Shown here piece after piece: positions 9,110-17,640 of a stretch of 64,000 nucleotides of DNA (position 1 is its first letter; every line of letters begins with the position of its first letter). The translations under genes and the position numbers were made by a program. This DNA is from Candidatus Sulfuritelmatomonas gaucii (GTDB lineage Bacteria > Acidobacteriota > Terriglobia > Terriglobales > Acidobacteriaceae). The notes below the pieces were generated by a model, which did not search any database, had not been told where the DNA came from, and saw nothing but the letters and a program-made list of their open reading frames with translations. The stretch is taken from contig OKRB01000086.1 in NCBI GenBank assembly GCA_900290245.1, forward strand, positions 142,645 through 206,644, in the 5' to 3' direction.

Positions 9110-10183
9110 TTGCAAGTCGCATCGAATTTCCACGCGCATTTTAGTTTTGCTGCCCTGGTTCTTATTGGCGGCGCCTTGTTTCCTGCTCTAACCGGCTGCC
9201 ATCGTTCACCTTCGGCGGATGTGGTGGCCACGGTGAACGGCAAGGAAATTCTGCGCGCCGATCTGGAGAGAAACTACCAGATCAGCCTGGGAGACAACCC
9301 GCAGAAGCCCTCCCCGCAGGAGGCTGAGATCGGGCGGCTGAATGTCCTGCGCCAAATGATCCAGGAGGAAATCCTGGATCAGCAGGCGGCCAAGCTGAAC
9401 CTAACCGCCAGCGATGAGGATGTGAACGCGCGGCTTACTGAGATCAAAGCCCCTTATACCGAGGATCAGTTCTACAACATGCTCAAGCAGCGCAACCTGA
9501 CGCTGGACGAATTCAAGCACGACCTGCGGCGGCAGTTGACTGAGACCAAGCTGATCAACAAGGAAATTGAGTCGAAGATCAACATCACCGATAAGCAGAT
9601 TGCGGACTTTTATGAGCAGAACAAGGCCGGCTTCAACGTAGTTGAGCCGCAGTTTCACCTTGCGCAAATCGTAGTGGCGACCACGCCCTCGCAGCAGGCA
9701 GGGGGCCTCCAAGACAACAAGGCCACGAGCGAAGCGGACGCCAAGAAGAAGATCGACGCGCTCTACAGCCGCCTGGAGAGCGGCCAGGATTTCGCTAACG
9801 TGGCTATGCAGTTCTCAGAAGATCCGCGCACAGCCTCCAGCGGCGGCGACATGGGGATCGTAGCCGAGTCGACGCTGCGCTCGGATCCCGAAGTCTACAA
9901 CGCTATCGGTAAACTCAAGCCCGATCAGTTTACGGATATTCTCCCTATGTACGATTCGAGCCCCGGCCACAAGGTCGCCTATTATGCAATCTACAAATTG
10001 ATTGCGCGCGAACCGGCTGGACAAAGACTGCTGACCGATCCCAACGTGCGGCAGACGATACACCAGACCTTGCACGACGCCCAGAAGCAGCTTTTGCAAA
10101 CTGCTTACATCGAGAAACTGCAAGACGATGCGCGAGTCCACAATTATCTGGCCGAAGAGATTCTGAAGCAGGGCGGACAGTAG
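9110..10183 (+). CDS. Parvulin-type peptidylprolyl isomerase lipoprotein (SurA/PrsA-like)
   Basis: A periplasmic prolyl isomerase/chaperone. An ATG at 9071 is in frame, but the TTG at 9110 is preferred: AGGAGAG lies 6-7 bases upstream and the protein then begins with a proper signal ending in lipobox LTGC. A SurA-type helical N-domain follows (VVATVNGKEILRADLERNY onwards). The parvulin domain (FHLAQIVVAT through FANVAMQFSEDPRTASSGGD to the GKLKPDQFTDIL region) occupies about residues 175-290. Its position after lptD and a DsbA-like gene fits outer-membrane protein maturation. Confidence 0.88.
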   Translation: MQVASNFHAHFSFAALVLIGGALFPALTGCHRSPSADVVATVNGKEILRADLERNYQISLGDNPQKPSPQEAEIGRLNVLRQMIQEEILDQQAAKLNLTASDEDVNARLTEIKAPYTEDQFYNMLKQRNLTLDEFKHDLRRQLTETKLINKEIESKINITDKQIADFYEQNKAGFNVVEPQFHLAQIVVATTPSQQAGGLQDNKATSEADAKKKIDALYSRLESGQDFANVAMQFSEDPRTASSGGDMGIVAESTLRSDPEVYNAIGKLKPDQFTDILPMYDSSPGHKVAYYAIYKLIAREPAGQRLLTDPNVRQTIHQTLHDAQKQLLQTAYIEKLQDDARVHNYLAEEILKQGGQ

Positions 10184-10192
10184 AGTCCGCCC
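10171..10192. terminator. Hairpin between convergent genes
   Basis: Perfect 8-bp stem GGGCGGAC (10171-10178) and GTCCGCCC (10185-10192); the loop contains the stop codon of the parvulin gene. It lies between convergent stops (10183 and 10202), so a bidirectional terminator is plausible, though there is no strong T-run. Confidence 0.45.
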
Positions 10193-10201
10193 GCCGGGTT
10201 C

Positions 10202-12556
10202 TCAGAAGCTGGCCGCGATGCTTGCGCCGGAATACTGGATGGATTTGTCGGGCGCCGAAGTTGCTTCTCCTCCCACACCGTGGCCAGCCGACACAATCAC
10301 CACATTGAAGGTGTGGCCGGCAGTCATGCCGGGATAGCTGCCTTGACGCGCGCCCAAAGTGAGCCTGCGGGCTGCGTCATTCCAGTGAATCGAAATGGTG
10401 GAATGCGCGCCCCTTTCGTAGCTGTAGTTATCGCCCTCGTCCTCATACAGCGTAAAATCGCCATCGGCTCCGGGATAGACGCGCAGCTCGATGGGATCGG
10501 TGGCCTCACGGGTATACTCGATCGCCGGGCCGAGGGGCAGGATCGAACCCGCTCGCACCGCCAGCGGAATGCGATCGAGCGGCGCAGGCACTGTGACGGC
10601 GGAACCGCCTTCGGTGCGCTCGCCGGTCCAGAAGTCGTACCAATTTGCACCGGCGGGCAGATAAACCGACCGCGATGTAGCGTGCTCCTCAAGCACCGGG
10701 CTCACCAGCAGGGCAGGGCCAAAGAGAAACTCGTCGCCGATCTCCCAAGTGGCGGGATCCTGGCGGAAATCCATCACGAGCGGGCGCTGAATGGTGAAAT
10801 CCTCGCTGGTAACTCTCCACGCAAGCGAATAAACATAGGGCAAGAGCCGGTAGCGCAGCCGATCGATGGCGAGAAGTGTGGGAAAGACCTCTGGGTAGGT
10901 CCAGAGTTCGTTGTGGTCGCGATGCCCGTGGGTGCGGAAGACCGGGCAGAAGGCGCCGTACTCAAACCAGCGAGCGTAGAGCTCCTGATAGGCAGGCTGG
11001 TTGGCCTGGCCATTGAATAGCGCATGGTATCCCCCTATGTCCGTTGTCCAATAGGGATAGCCTGAGAGTGCAAAGTTGAGGCCTGCGGGAACCTGGCGGC
11101 GCAATGCCCACCAACTGCTGTATACGTCGCCGGACCAAACCGTGGCACCGTTGCGTTGCTGGCCCATGAAGGCGGAACGGGTGAGCAGGAAAACGCGCTT
11201 GTCGGGATTCGCCTGTCTCCAGCGTTCCTGAACGCTGGCGGTGTGCTCCAGGGGGAAGATATTCGTATATTCTAGGCCGCTGCCAATGTGAAGCATCTTA
11301 TAGCGAAGAATCGCGTCTCCGACATGCGGCCAGGCTTCTTCTGGTTCCGAGCTGTCGAGCCAGAACGCGTCCCACCCCTGGCCGAAAAGCTTGCCTACAA
11401 AACCGTTCCAGAAGAAGTCCTGCGCGGCGGGGTTGGTGGGATCGTAAACCTGCGCGCCGGGGATCTCAAAGCCCTTCTGGACCATGGTTTTGTAGTTTTG
11501 CGCGCTCGAGTCCATCATGGCCCAGGCGGAGATCATGGCATGGACGTGCTCGTCATGGAGGGTCTTAAGCTCGGTGGGAACGTCGGTGTAACCGGAGTTG
11601 AAAACCGGATCACCTTTGCCGCCTTGCTTCCACCAGAACCAGTCCTGCACGATCGCATCCAGCGGGATATGCCGTGTGCGATAACCGGCGGCGACGGAGA
11701 GAATCTCGTCCTGCGTGTTGTAGCGATCCTTGGATTGGAAGAAGCCGTAAGCCCACTCAGGGAAAAGCGGCACATGTCCGGTCATGGAGCGGTACTGATG
11801 AATGATGTCGTCCATTTGCGGGCCGTAGAGGACATAGTAGTCGATCTGGGGCGCCGCCATCGATTCCAGGTTCAGATCAAGGGGGAAGCGATTGTCCACG
11901 TAGCTGAAGGAGGCGGTGTTCCAAAGAATGGCGTATCCCTTGCTTGACACAAGAAGAGGGATGGCGACGTCGGTGTTGTTCTGGCCCAGCTCGACAACGC
12001 TGCCGCGGTAGTTGAACATGCCGCTCTGGTGTTGCCCGAGGCCATAGAGGGCCTCTGTGGCGTCCGGTGAGAAGCGGTCCTCGATATGGAAGAGGCCAGA
12101 TGCGTCAGAGCGCAGATAGGTGCGCGGCAGGTTGGGCCGCTCTCGCACCAGGGTTTCGCCCTGAAGAGTTTTGAAGACCAGGTTGCCGTCGCGCTCAGGC
12201 AGCGATACAGCAAGCCGCGACGCCGTAAGGGTGGCCGTTCCATTGGCGTCATTGAACTGGAAGGTTGCACCGGGACAGGCCCCTGCGTGCGACAACATCC
12301 ACGGCTGCGACTCCTGCGCCGCCGGCGCGTTCAGAGGCCGCGCCGTAACGTGAATGAGCGAATCGCCGCAGACGGTGACCTCGAGGACTTCATGATCGTT
12401 GCGAGCGGTGAACCCGGTGCTGGACTGCTGAACCTCCATCGCTGAAGGGTGAGGCACCTCTCCGGTAACCAATGGGTCCTGAGCGGAGACTGCGGCCAAG
12501 GGAAGACAGGCAACAAGGAACAGAAGATTGCGGGCAATGCGCGCGGGATGGATCAA
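10202..12556 (-). CDS. Glycoside hydrolase family 31 alpha-glycosidase, secreted
   Basis: GH31 enzymes remove alpha-linked glucose or xylose from oligosaccharides. The catalytic nucleophile Asp lies in FWLDSSEPE. Other family landmarks include GLGQHQSGMFNYRG, RTHGHRDHNELW and a C-terminal beta-sandwich with YTREATDPIELRVYPG. The frame extends upstream to 12637, but that part crosses a terminator. A TTG at 12556 with GAGGTG upstream starts a clean signal peptide (IARNLLFLVACLPLAAVSAQ). The mature enzyme is about 760 residues. Alpha-xylosidase and alpha-glucosidase cannot be separated from sequence alone. Confidence 0.88.
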   Translation of the reverse strand: MIHPARIARNLLFLVACLPLAAVSAQDPLVTGEVPHPSAMEVQQSSTGFTARNDHEVLEVTVCGDSLIHVTARPLNAPAAQESQPWMLSHAGACPGATFQFNDANGTATLTASRLAVSLPERDGNLVFKTLQGETLVRERPNLPRTYLRSDASGLFHIEDRFSPDATEALYGLGQHQSGMFNYRGSVVELGQNNTDVAIPLLVSSKGYAILWNTASFSYVDNRFPLDLNLESMAAPQIDYYVLYGPQMDDIIHQYRSMTGHVPLFPEWAYGFFQSKDRYNTQDEILSVAAGYRTRHIPLDAIVQDWFWWKQGGKGDPVFNSGYTDVPTELKTLHDEHVHAMISAWAMMDSSAQNYKTMVQKGFEIPGAQVYDPTNPAAQDFFWNGFVGKLFGQGWDAFWLDSSEPEEAWPHVGDAILRYKMLHIGSGLEYTNIFPLEHTASVQERWRQANPDKRVFLLTRSAFMGQQRNGATVWSGDVYSSWWALRRQVPAGLNFALSGYPYWTTDIGGYHALFNGQANQPAYQELYARWFEYGAFCPVFRTHGHRDHNELWTYPEVFPTLLAIDRLRYRLLPYVYSLAWRVTSEDFTIQRPLVMDFRQDPATWEIGDEFLFGPALLVSPVLEEHATSRSVYLPAGANWYDFWTGERTEGGSAVTVPAPLDRIPLAVRAGSILPLGPAIEYTREATDPIELRVYPGADGDFTLYEDEGDNYSYERGAHSTISIHWNDAARRLTLGARQGSYPGMTAGHTFNVVIVSAGHGVGGEATSAPDKSIQYSGASIAASF

Positions 12557-12592
12557 AGTGCACCTCGGAGGAATAAAGGATTCATTCCAAGA

Positions 12593-12625
12593 AAAACGGC
12601 CTCCGCTGATGGCAGAGGCCGTTTT
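12593..12625 (-). terminator. Rho-independent terminator of the tonB-exbBD-TPR operon
   Basis: Perfect 11-bp inverted repeat, AAAACGGCCTC (12593-12603) and GAGGCCGTTTT (12615-12625). Read on the minus strand it ends in a T-run. It lies 25 bases beyond the stop of the TPR lipoprotein and upstream of the GH31 start, which also supports the short GH31 start. Confidence 0.85.
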
Positions 12626-12649
12626 GTATTGACACAAAATCTCGAGCGC

Positions 12650-13483
12650 TTATTGCTCGCCACCGGTCCCCATGGTGATGCCACCGGGTTCCGCGTTTTT
12701 CTTCTGCTCGTTCGCCTTGCGCGCGCCCATCGCCTTCGTGGACCAGTCCTGAGCCTGCGCCAGATCCTGGTCTATTGCGGAATTGTTGCCGAAATCCACG
12801 TCGGCCTTCGCACGGTAAGCCAGGTTCATATAGACCATGGCATCGTCGTAGTTGGGGCGGTCGTCCACAGCCATGTTGAGATACTTCAGGCTCTCGTCGA
12901 CCAGAGGCGCATTCTGGGGAACCAGCGGCTCCATGACCTTCTTCGGCACCTTGACGTTTCCTTTGCCGTCGTCGTTGAAGCCTGCCGGCTGCAAGGCCGC
13001 AAGCAGATTCTTGTGCGCTTCAGTCCAATCAATCACGCCGATTGTGTAAGCAGCTTCGGCGTCCTTGGGATCCACGGCCATGACCTTCTTTTGCCAGGAC
13101 TTGGCATCTTCAAGCTGGTTGACGCTGAAGTAAATGCCCGCGATCTGCTTCATGCTGTTGACATCGTTGGGATTGGTAGCCAGAACGTCTTTGAAGATGT
13201 TGATGGCCTGATTGGCGTTCTTCAAGTTTTCAGGCGTCGTCATTCCGGGAACGACATTTTGAGCAAGAGCAGTGGCCAGATACGTCTTTGCCATCGGCAG
13301 ATTGGGATCGAGATCCGTTGCCTTCTGGAAGTGCTCAATTGCCTCGTCGTAGTGTGCGCTCTTGTAAGCGTCCACTCCCTTGTTCAACTGGTCACGGGCG
13401 GCAAGCTGGTTGCAACCACTCATGCCCACCGCCATCCCTGCCAGAGTCATCGCGAACACCCAAAAACGTGCGGGTCCATTCAT
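12650..13483 (-). CDS. TPR lipoprotein
   Basis: A tetratricopeptide-repeat lipoprotein, the last gene of the tonB operon. The ATG at 13483 (AAGGAGAAGGA upstream) gives a signal peptide with lipobox GMSGC. TPR units are seen in GVDAYKSAHYDEAIEHFQKA, in AINIFKDVLATNPNDVNS and in LKYLNMAVDDRPNYDDAM. The frame is open to 13576, but the extra residues are not signal-like. No enzymatic motif is present. It probably scaffolds protein interactions in the periplasm, perhaps with the TonB/ExbBD motor; this is inferred from the operon only. Confidence 0.82.
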   Translation of the reverse strand: MNGPARFWVFAMTLAGMAVGMSGCNQLAARDQLNKGVDAYKSAHYDEAIEHFQKATDLDPNLPMAKTYLATALAQNVVPGMTTPENLKNANQAINIFKDVLATNPNDVNSMKQIAGIYFSVNQLEDAKSWQKKVMAVDPKDAEAAYTIGVIDWTEAHKNLLAALQPAGFNDDGKGNVKVPKKVMEPLVPQNAPLVDESLKYLNMAVDDRPNYDDAMVYMNLAYRAKADVDFGNNSAIDQDLAQAQDWSTKAMGARKANEQKKNAEPGGITMGTGGEQ

Positions 13484-13631
13484 GTTCTTATCCTTCTCCT
13501 TCAGGTGGAGCCCCGCGGGCTGCACCTGGAATCTCTTGCCAACGGCCGCGCGCGGGATGAACCAAAGCCACGGCACGAAAAAATTGTTCTAATCTTCGTC
13601 TCCGGAGCAGTTGCTCGCGAAGACGGCCCAA

Positions 13632-14066
13632 CTATTGGCCTTGCTGAATCTTGGGCGTCATCAACCCGATATGGTCCACGTTGGCAGACTTCGCGATATC
13701 GATGACATCCGCGATAGAGGCAAAGTTCACGTTGTCGTCGCCCTTGACAAACATCACGCGTTCGGCGCGGTTGGCATAGATTTCGGTCAACCTGGCCAGC
13801 AACTCGCCATGCGCCACATCCGTCTCGTTGATCTTGTACGCAGGGGCTTGCCCGCCGCGATAGAGCACCTGAACCACGATGGTCCTGTCTTGCTGCTGCT
13901 GTTGCTGCGGATTCTTGGGCGGCTGGGGCACCAGCGCTTCAAGGCCGTGCGGCACCGTGGGCACGATCACCATGAAGATGATCAACAACACCAGCAAGAT
14001 GTCGATCATCGGCGTAACGTTGATCTCGGACATGTTGCCGCCCGCCGAACCCATAGACATTGCCAT
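13632..14066 (-). CDS. exbD: ExbD/TolR-family biopolymer transport protein (second copy)
   Basis: A proton-channel partner of ExbB that energises TonB. It has the usual short cytoplasmic N-terminus with SEINVTPMID, where the Asp is the proton-carrying residue, then one membrane segment (ILLVLLIIFMVIVP) and a periplasmic domain. A Gln-rich stretch (PQQQQQQD) follows near residue 50. GAGGAG precedes the ATG. It lies 52 bases downstream of another exbD, so the operon carries two non-identical copies, as is common in TonB systems with paired ExbD subunits. Confidence 0.9.
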   Translation of the reverse strand: MAMSMGSAGGNMSEINVTPMIDILLVLLIIFMVIVPTVPHGLEALVPQPPKNPQQQQQQDRTIVVQVLYRGGQAPAYKINETDVAHGELLARLTEIYANRAERVMFVKGDDNVNFASIADVIDIAKSANVDHIGLMTPKIQQGQ

Positions 14067-14118
14067 GGCTTAAACTCCTCTTTTCCTCAAACCGTTATAG
14101 GTACAATCCCGACGCGAG

Positions 14119-14559
14119 TTACTCGCCGCCTTCAAGATTGCCCTGGCGCCTCTCTGTCAACAAGTTCACTGTTTCCACACCGGCGGTACGGACATCGTCG
14201 ATGACATCTTCCACCGTGCGGAACTGCGAACGAGAATCTGCGCGGACATAGATTGTCTTGTCGGTTCTGTCCGCCAGCCTGTCGCGCACCTGGCTGCCGA
14301 TCTGACTGGGATCGATCCTGTCCTGGCCAAGGAACACCGCGCCGTCCCGAGTGACCGCGAGGACGATCGCGTCTGTCTTGTTGGCATCGGGCATGGCGAT
14401 CGCGTTATTCACGGTGACCATGTCGATCTGCACCTTGTTCATGAGCATGGGGGTGATCACCATAAAGATGATCAAAAGCACCAGCATCACGTCGACCATG
14501 GGGGTGACGTTGATGTTGGAATTGATCTTCGAACCTTCGTTACGAACTGCGATTCCCAT
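14119..14559 (-). CDS. exbD: ExbD/TolR-family biopolymer transport protein (first copy)
   Basis: A second ExbD-like subunit of the TonB motor. NINVTPMVDVMLVLLIIFMV holds the conserved Asp and the single membrane helix; the periplasmic part ends in VETVNLLTERRQG. It differs from the downstream copy over most of the periplasmic domain, so it is an old paralogue rather than a recent duplication. It is separated from exbB by about 150 bases that contain a strong hairpin. Confidence 0.9.
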   Translation of the reverse strand: MGIAVRNEGSKINSNINVTPMVDVMLVLLIIFMVITPMLMNKVQIDMVTVNNAIAMPDANKTDAIVLAVTRDGAVFLGQDRIDPSQIGSQVRDRLADRTDKTIYVRADSRSQFRTVEDVIDDVRTAGVETVNLLTERRQGNLEGGE

Positions 14560-14645
14560 TTTGGGGACTCCGTGCGTATTAAGTTTGTTTCGGATCTTCT
14601 CCGGTCTTGCGGAAAATCAAGCGCTCCGCGCGAACCTCAAATCGC

Positions 14646-14675
14646 GGGGCAGGAGAGATTCAACTCTCCCGCCCC
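14646..14675 (-). other. Intercistronic hairpin between exbB and exbD
   Basis: Nearly perfect stem GGGGC-A-GGAGAG (14646-14657) and CTCTCC-C-GCCCC (14664-14675) with loop ATTCAA, in the 151-base gap between exbB and the first exbD. With no T-run it may mark mRNA processing or partial termination that sets subunit ratios; this is inference. Confidence 0.4.
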
Positions 14676-14710
14676 ACGCAGTGTCTCGCTCGAGCCAAGC
14701 CGCTTCGCTC

Positions 14711-15451
14711 TTAGCGCTTGTGGCTCTGCTTGATGAAGTAGTCGATCAGTTCGCTCGAGGAGTTATCCATCTCCACGTCGAAAGCTTCGACACGTCCGGT
14801 GAAATAGTTGAAGGCCATGACAGCCGGGATGGCCACGAGGAGGCCGAACGCCGTGGTGACCAGCGCTTCAGCGATGCCGCCCGCGACCGCGCCGATGCCC
14901 GAAGTCTTCTGGGTTGCGATCTGCTGGAAGGCGTGCAGAATGCCGACCACGGTGCCGAACAACCCGACGAACGGGGCCGTGGCGCCGATGGTTGCCAGCA
15001 CCGAAAGCCCTCTCTTCAGCTTGGCGTGGACGATAGCCTCGGCCCGCTCGAGTGCCCGGCCTGAACTCTCAATGGTTTCCGCGGTGGCCGCGCCGGCAGA
15101 GATGCGGAACTCCTGAAGACCGGAGGTGACTACCTCGGCGAGGTGAGATTTCTTGCTGCGGTCGGCGATCTTGATGGCTTCTTCAAGCTTGTTTTCTTTC
15201 AGTGCGCCGGCTACTTTGGGCGCAAATTCGCGTGATTGCCTGCGCGCGGCGGAGAAATAGAGATACCGGTCGATCATAACGGCAAGGGACCAGACCGACT
15301 CAATAAACAGGATGATCGCCACGGAGCGAGCCAGCCACCCCATATGGTTCCAGAGGCCCAAGGGGCTGAAGCTGACCGTTTGCTCTTCCTGAAAAAGCGC
15401 CAGGCTGTTGACGGTGTGCGAAGCGAAGTGTGCGAGCTGAGCGAGAATCAC
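14711..15451 (-). CDS. exbB: ExbB/TolQ/MotA-family proton channel
   Basis: The inner-membrane stator subunit that couples proton flow to TonB. A first membrane segment lies near residues 30-50 (SVAIILFIESVWSLAVMIDR). The conserved MotA_TolQ_ExbB domain includes LSVLATIGATAPFVGLFGTV and IGAVAGGIAEALVTTAFGLL, the second and third membrane helices. The start is GTG with AGGAGG upstream. Length 246 is normal. It follows tonB with 142 bases between and precedes two exbD genes. Confidence 0.92.
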   Translation of the reverse strand: MILAQLAHFASHTVNSLALFQEEQTVSFSPLGLWNHMGWLARSVAIILFIESVWSLAVMIDRYLYFSAARRQSREFAPKVAGALKENKLEEAIKIADRSKKSHLAEVVTSGLQEFRISAGAATAETIESSGRALERAEAIVHAKLKRGLSVLATIGATAPFVGLFGTVVGILHAFQQIATQKTSGIGAVAGGIAEALVTTAFGLLVAIPAVMAFNYFTGRVEAFDVEMDNSSSELIDYFIKQSHKR

Positions 15452-15593
15452 TGAATCGTTCCTCCTAAGGAGATTCTTTTGAACTGGATTGAACCCGCCA
15501 GGGCGGGTGTTTCAGTGGAATGCGGTCCTTGCGAATTCGCATTCCGGTCAAAAAGCAACGCCCCCTACCAAAATCAGCAGGGAGCTAATACGT

Positions 15594-16313
15594 TTACCCA
15601 CCCAGGGTAAAGATAACGTTGACGGTGGTTTCAACCTCGACCGGCTCATTGTTGAGCAGGTAGGGCCGATAGCGCCATTGCCTCACGGCATCCTCCGCCG
15701 ACTGTTGTAGCATGGCGGGTCCGCTCACCACTTTAAGTCCTTCAATCGTTCCTGACTTGGAGATTGTGGCCTGGAGCACGACCGTGCCCTGCACGCGCGC
15801 GGCTTTGGCGATCGGCGGATAGACAGGTATGGTTTTTTGAATCAACATACCCACGGCCACGCCGGCCGAAATATTCACCTTCTTGGGAGGAGCCGCTTTG
15901 ACTTTGGGGCCGTTGCCTTCACCAAACAGGCTGCCCATGACGCCGGAGCCGCTGCCGCCCATGCCTTCCATGCCGGCCACGCCAAAGCTGGATGGCGGTG
16001 CTTCCTTCTGCGACACCATCTCAATGTTTTTCGGAATCCGCGTCGGAGCCGTCAGCTGATTGTTCATCATCTCTGACTGCACATGGACGATGTGCACTTC
16101 AGGCGGCGGAGGCGGTGGAGGCGGTGGGGGTGGAGGTGGTGGCAGGGTCAAGACCGTTGCCATCAACTCTGTTGGAAGCGCCTCAGGATAGATCAACGGA
16201 ATGAGAACCAAGAGAACGAGCACTGCAAAGTTAATGCCGCCTGTAAAAAGCATCCAACGGCCGCTCTTGGTTTTGATCCTTTTTCCGGATTCGAATGTGG
16301 AGTCTTCAAACAT
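15594..16313 (-). CDS. tonB: TonB-family energy transducer
   Basis: TonB spans the periplasm and transmits force from ExbBD to outer-membrane receptors. One N-terminal membrane segment (FAVLVLLVLIPLIYPEA) is followed by a run of about 14 consecutive prolines near residue 60. A Gly-rich linker comes next. The TonB C-terminal domain follows (PIAKAARVQGTVVLQATISKSGTIEGLKVVSGP to WRYRPYLLNNEPVEVETTV). It is the first gene of tonB-exbB-exbD-exbD-TPR, whose promoter should lie in 16314-16584. The receptor served is not in the window. Confidence 0.92.
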   Translation of the reverse strand: MFEDSTFESGKRIKTKSGRWMLFTGGINFAVLVLLVLIPLIYPEALPTELMATVLTLPPPPPPPPPPPPPPEVHIVHVQSEMMNNQLTAPTRIPKNIEMVSQKEAPPSSFGVAGMEGMGGSGSGVMGSLFGEGNGPKVKAAPPKKVNISAGVAVGMLIQKTIPVYPPIAKAARVQGTVVLQATISKSGTIEGLKVVSGPAMLQQSAEDAVRQWRYRPYLLNNEPVEVETTVNVIFTLGG

Positions 16314-16584
16314 AGCCAGCCTCTGGGATCGGGTTTGTTACTCCTATTTTAGACACCGGGGGAAAGGTAATTGTTCCCAGCGGCAAAATATTGCCGTCCA
16401 GGAGCGAAACAACCTTAACAGAACTCCGCGTCCCCTGCAAAAAGTGCTGCAAAACTGGTGCAATTCCCGGGCCCTTTCCACGCCTGCCCGACGCCTTCTT
16501 CCGCCCGGTTCTGCGCACGTCGGCCGGCGATTCTGGGAACCGGTTTCCGGTCGACCTTTCTGCGCATTTCGAGCTCATACTGTT

Positions 16585-17556
16585 TCAAGCCTTCCCGCGT
16601 CTCGCGGCTGGGAGCGAGGCAACCTTCCCCTTGCCCGCGCGGAACTGCTGCCAGGCAACGAGCATGGGTGAAGCCACCGCGATCGACGAATAGGTCCCAA
16701 TCAGAATCCCTATGACAAGAGCGAATGAGAAGCCGTTCAGCACCTGGCCGCCGAAGATGAACAGCGAGAGTACAGTGAGGAAGGTGAGGCCCGAAGTGAG
16801 CACGGTCCGGCTCAGCGTCTGGTTGATACTGCGATTGACAAGGTCGGGGAGTGGCTCGCGCCGGCTGATGCGTAGGTTTTCGCGGATGCGGTCAAACACC
16901 ACGATCGTGTCGTTCATCGAGTAGCCCACCAGGGTGAGAATGGCGGCAATGACGGTAAGGCTGATCTCACGGCCTGTAAGCGCGAAAGCGCCCACGGTGA
17001 TCAACGTGTCGTGGAAGCAGGCCACCACCGCGGCCACGCCGTAGATCAGCTGAAAACGAAACCAAAGATAGATCAGCATGCCCGCCATGGAATAAAGGGT
17101 GGCGAGGGTGGCCTGTTTCTCGAGTTGATGGCCCACTGTGGGCCCGACCACGTCCACTTTCACCCCGGTGGTGGGGTTGAAGTAATTGTTGTAGTGGGCC
17201 TGCAGCGCCGATTCGATCTGCGCGCGGCCTGCGTCGAGCGCCGCTTCGTTGCTCTGCTCCGGCAGGCTGATGAGGACTTCGTGATTCGCCGCTGCGCCGA
17301 AGATCTGCATCGTTGCGCCCTTGACGCCTGCGGCATCAATGGCATGGCGAATCGCATCGATGTCGGGCGGGTTCGAAAACTTCACGTCCACCTGCGTACC
17401 GCCCTGGAAATCGACGCCCAGCGGAACAGGGCTGCCGATATGCTGCCAATTCCAGCTCATCTTCACAATGCCGGCCACGCTAAAAACCATGGAAAAGGCA
17501 AGAAAGTACCACTTCCATCCCAACCAGTTCACATTTGGTCTGTGAAAGAATTCCAC
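16585..17556 (-). CDS. secF: Protein translocase subunit SecF
   Basis: SecF works with SecD to use the proton-motive force in late export steps. The protein has six predicted membrane segments. Diagnostic motifs are GVDFQGGTQVDVKFSNPP near the N-terminus and SMNDTIVVFDRIREN in the fourth-fifth helix region. The length of 323 is typical. The start is GTG, with AGGGAAGAG upstream. It is downstream of yajC-secD, separated by 84 bases of AGCT/GGGA repeat. Confidence 0.94.
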   Translation of the reverse strand: MEFFHRPNVNWLGWKWYFLAFSMVFSVAGIVKMSWNWQHIGSPVPLGVDFQGGTQVDVKFSNPPDIDAIRHAIDAAGVKGATMQIFGAAANHEVLISLPEQSNEAALDAGRAQIESALQAHYNNYFNPTTGVKVDVVGPTVGHQLEKQATLATLYSMAGMLIYLWFRFQLIYGVAAVVACFHDTLITVGAFALTGREISLTVIAAILTLVGYSMNDTIVVFDRIRENLRISRREPLPDLVNRSINQTLSRTVLTSGLTFLTVLSLFIFGGQVLNGFSFALVIGILIGTYSSIAVASPMLVAWQQFRAGKGKVASLPAARRGKA

Positions 17557-17576
17557 CGTTTCTCTTCCCTTCTCGT

Positions 17577-17640
17577 GAGCTGTCAGCTCTCAGCTTCCAG
17601 CTTCTATTCCCTTGTCCCTACGTCCGTTAGTCCCTCGTCC
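17577..17640. repeat. Composite AGCT/GGGA repeat between secD and secF
   Basis: The secD-secF spacer is almost wholly repetitive. 17577-17605 has four AGCT-centred units (AGCTGTCAGCTCTCAGCTTC and so on). 17606-17640 has CCCTTGTCCCTACGTCCGTT-like units, which on the minus strand read as GGGAC/AAGGGA units. Both types of the window's repeat family are joined here inside an operon. Confidence 0.65.

Noticed and set aside
12557..12637. Upstream extension of the GH31 gene
   Set aside because: The extra codons lie in and next to a strong terminator hairpin and do not look like a signal peptide; TTG at 12556 fits better.
12449..13705. A 418-codon plus-strand open frame
   Set aside because: It runs antisense through the start of the GH31 gene, a terminator and the TPR lipoprotein; composition and context mark it as a shadow.
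15488..15505. Short inverted repeat ACCCGCC/GGCGGGT upstream of exbB as a terminator
   Set aside because: The loop is only two bases and no T-run follows; it lies inside the tonB operon and is probably incidental.
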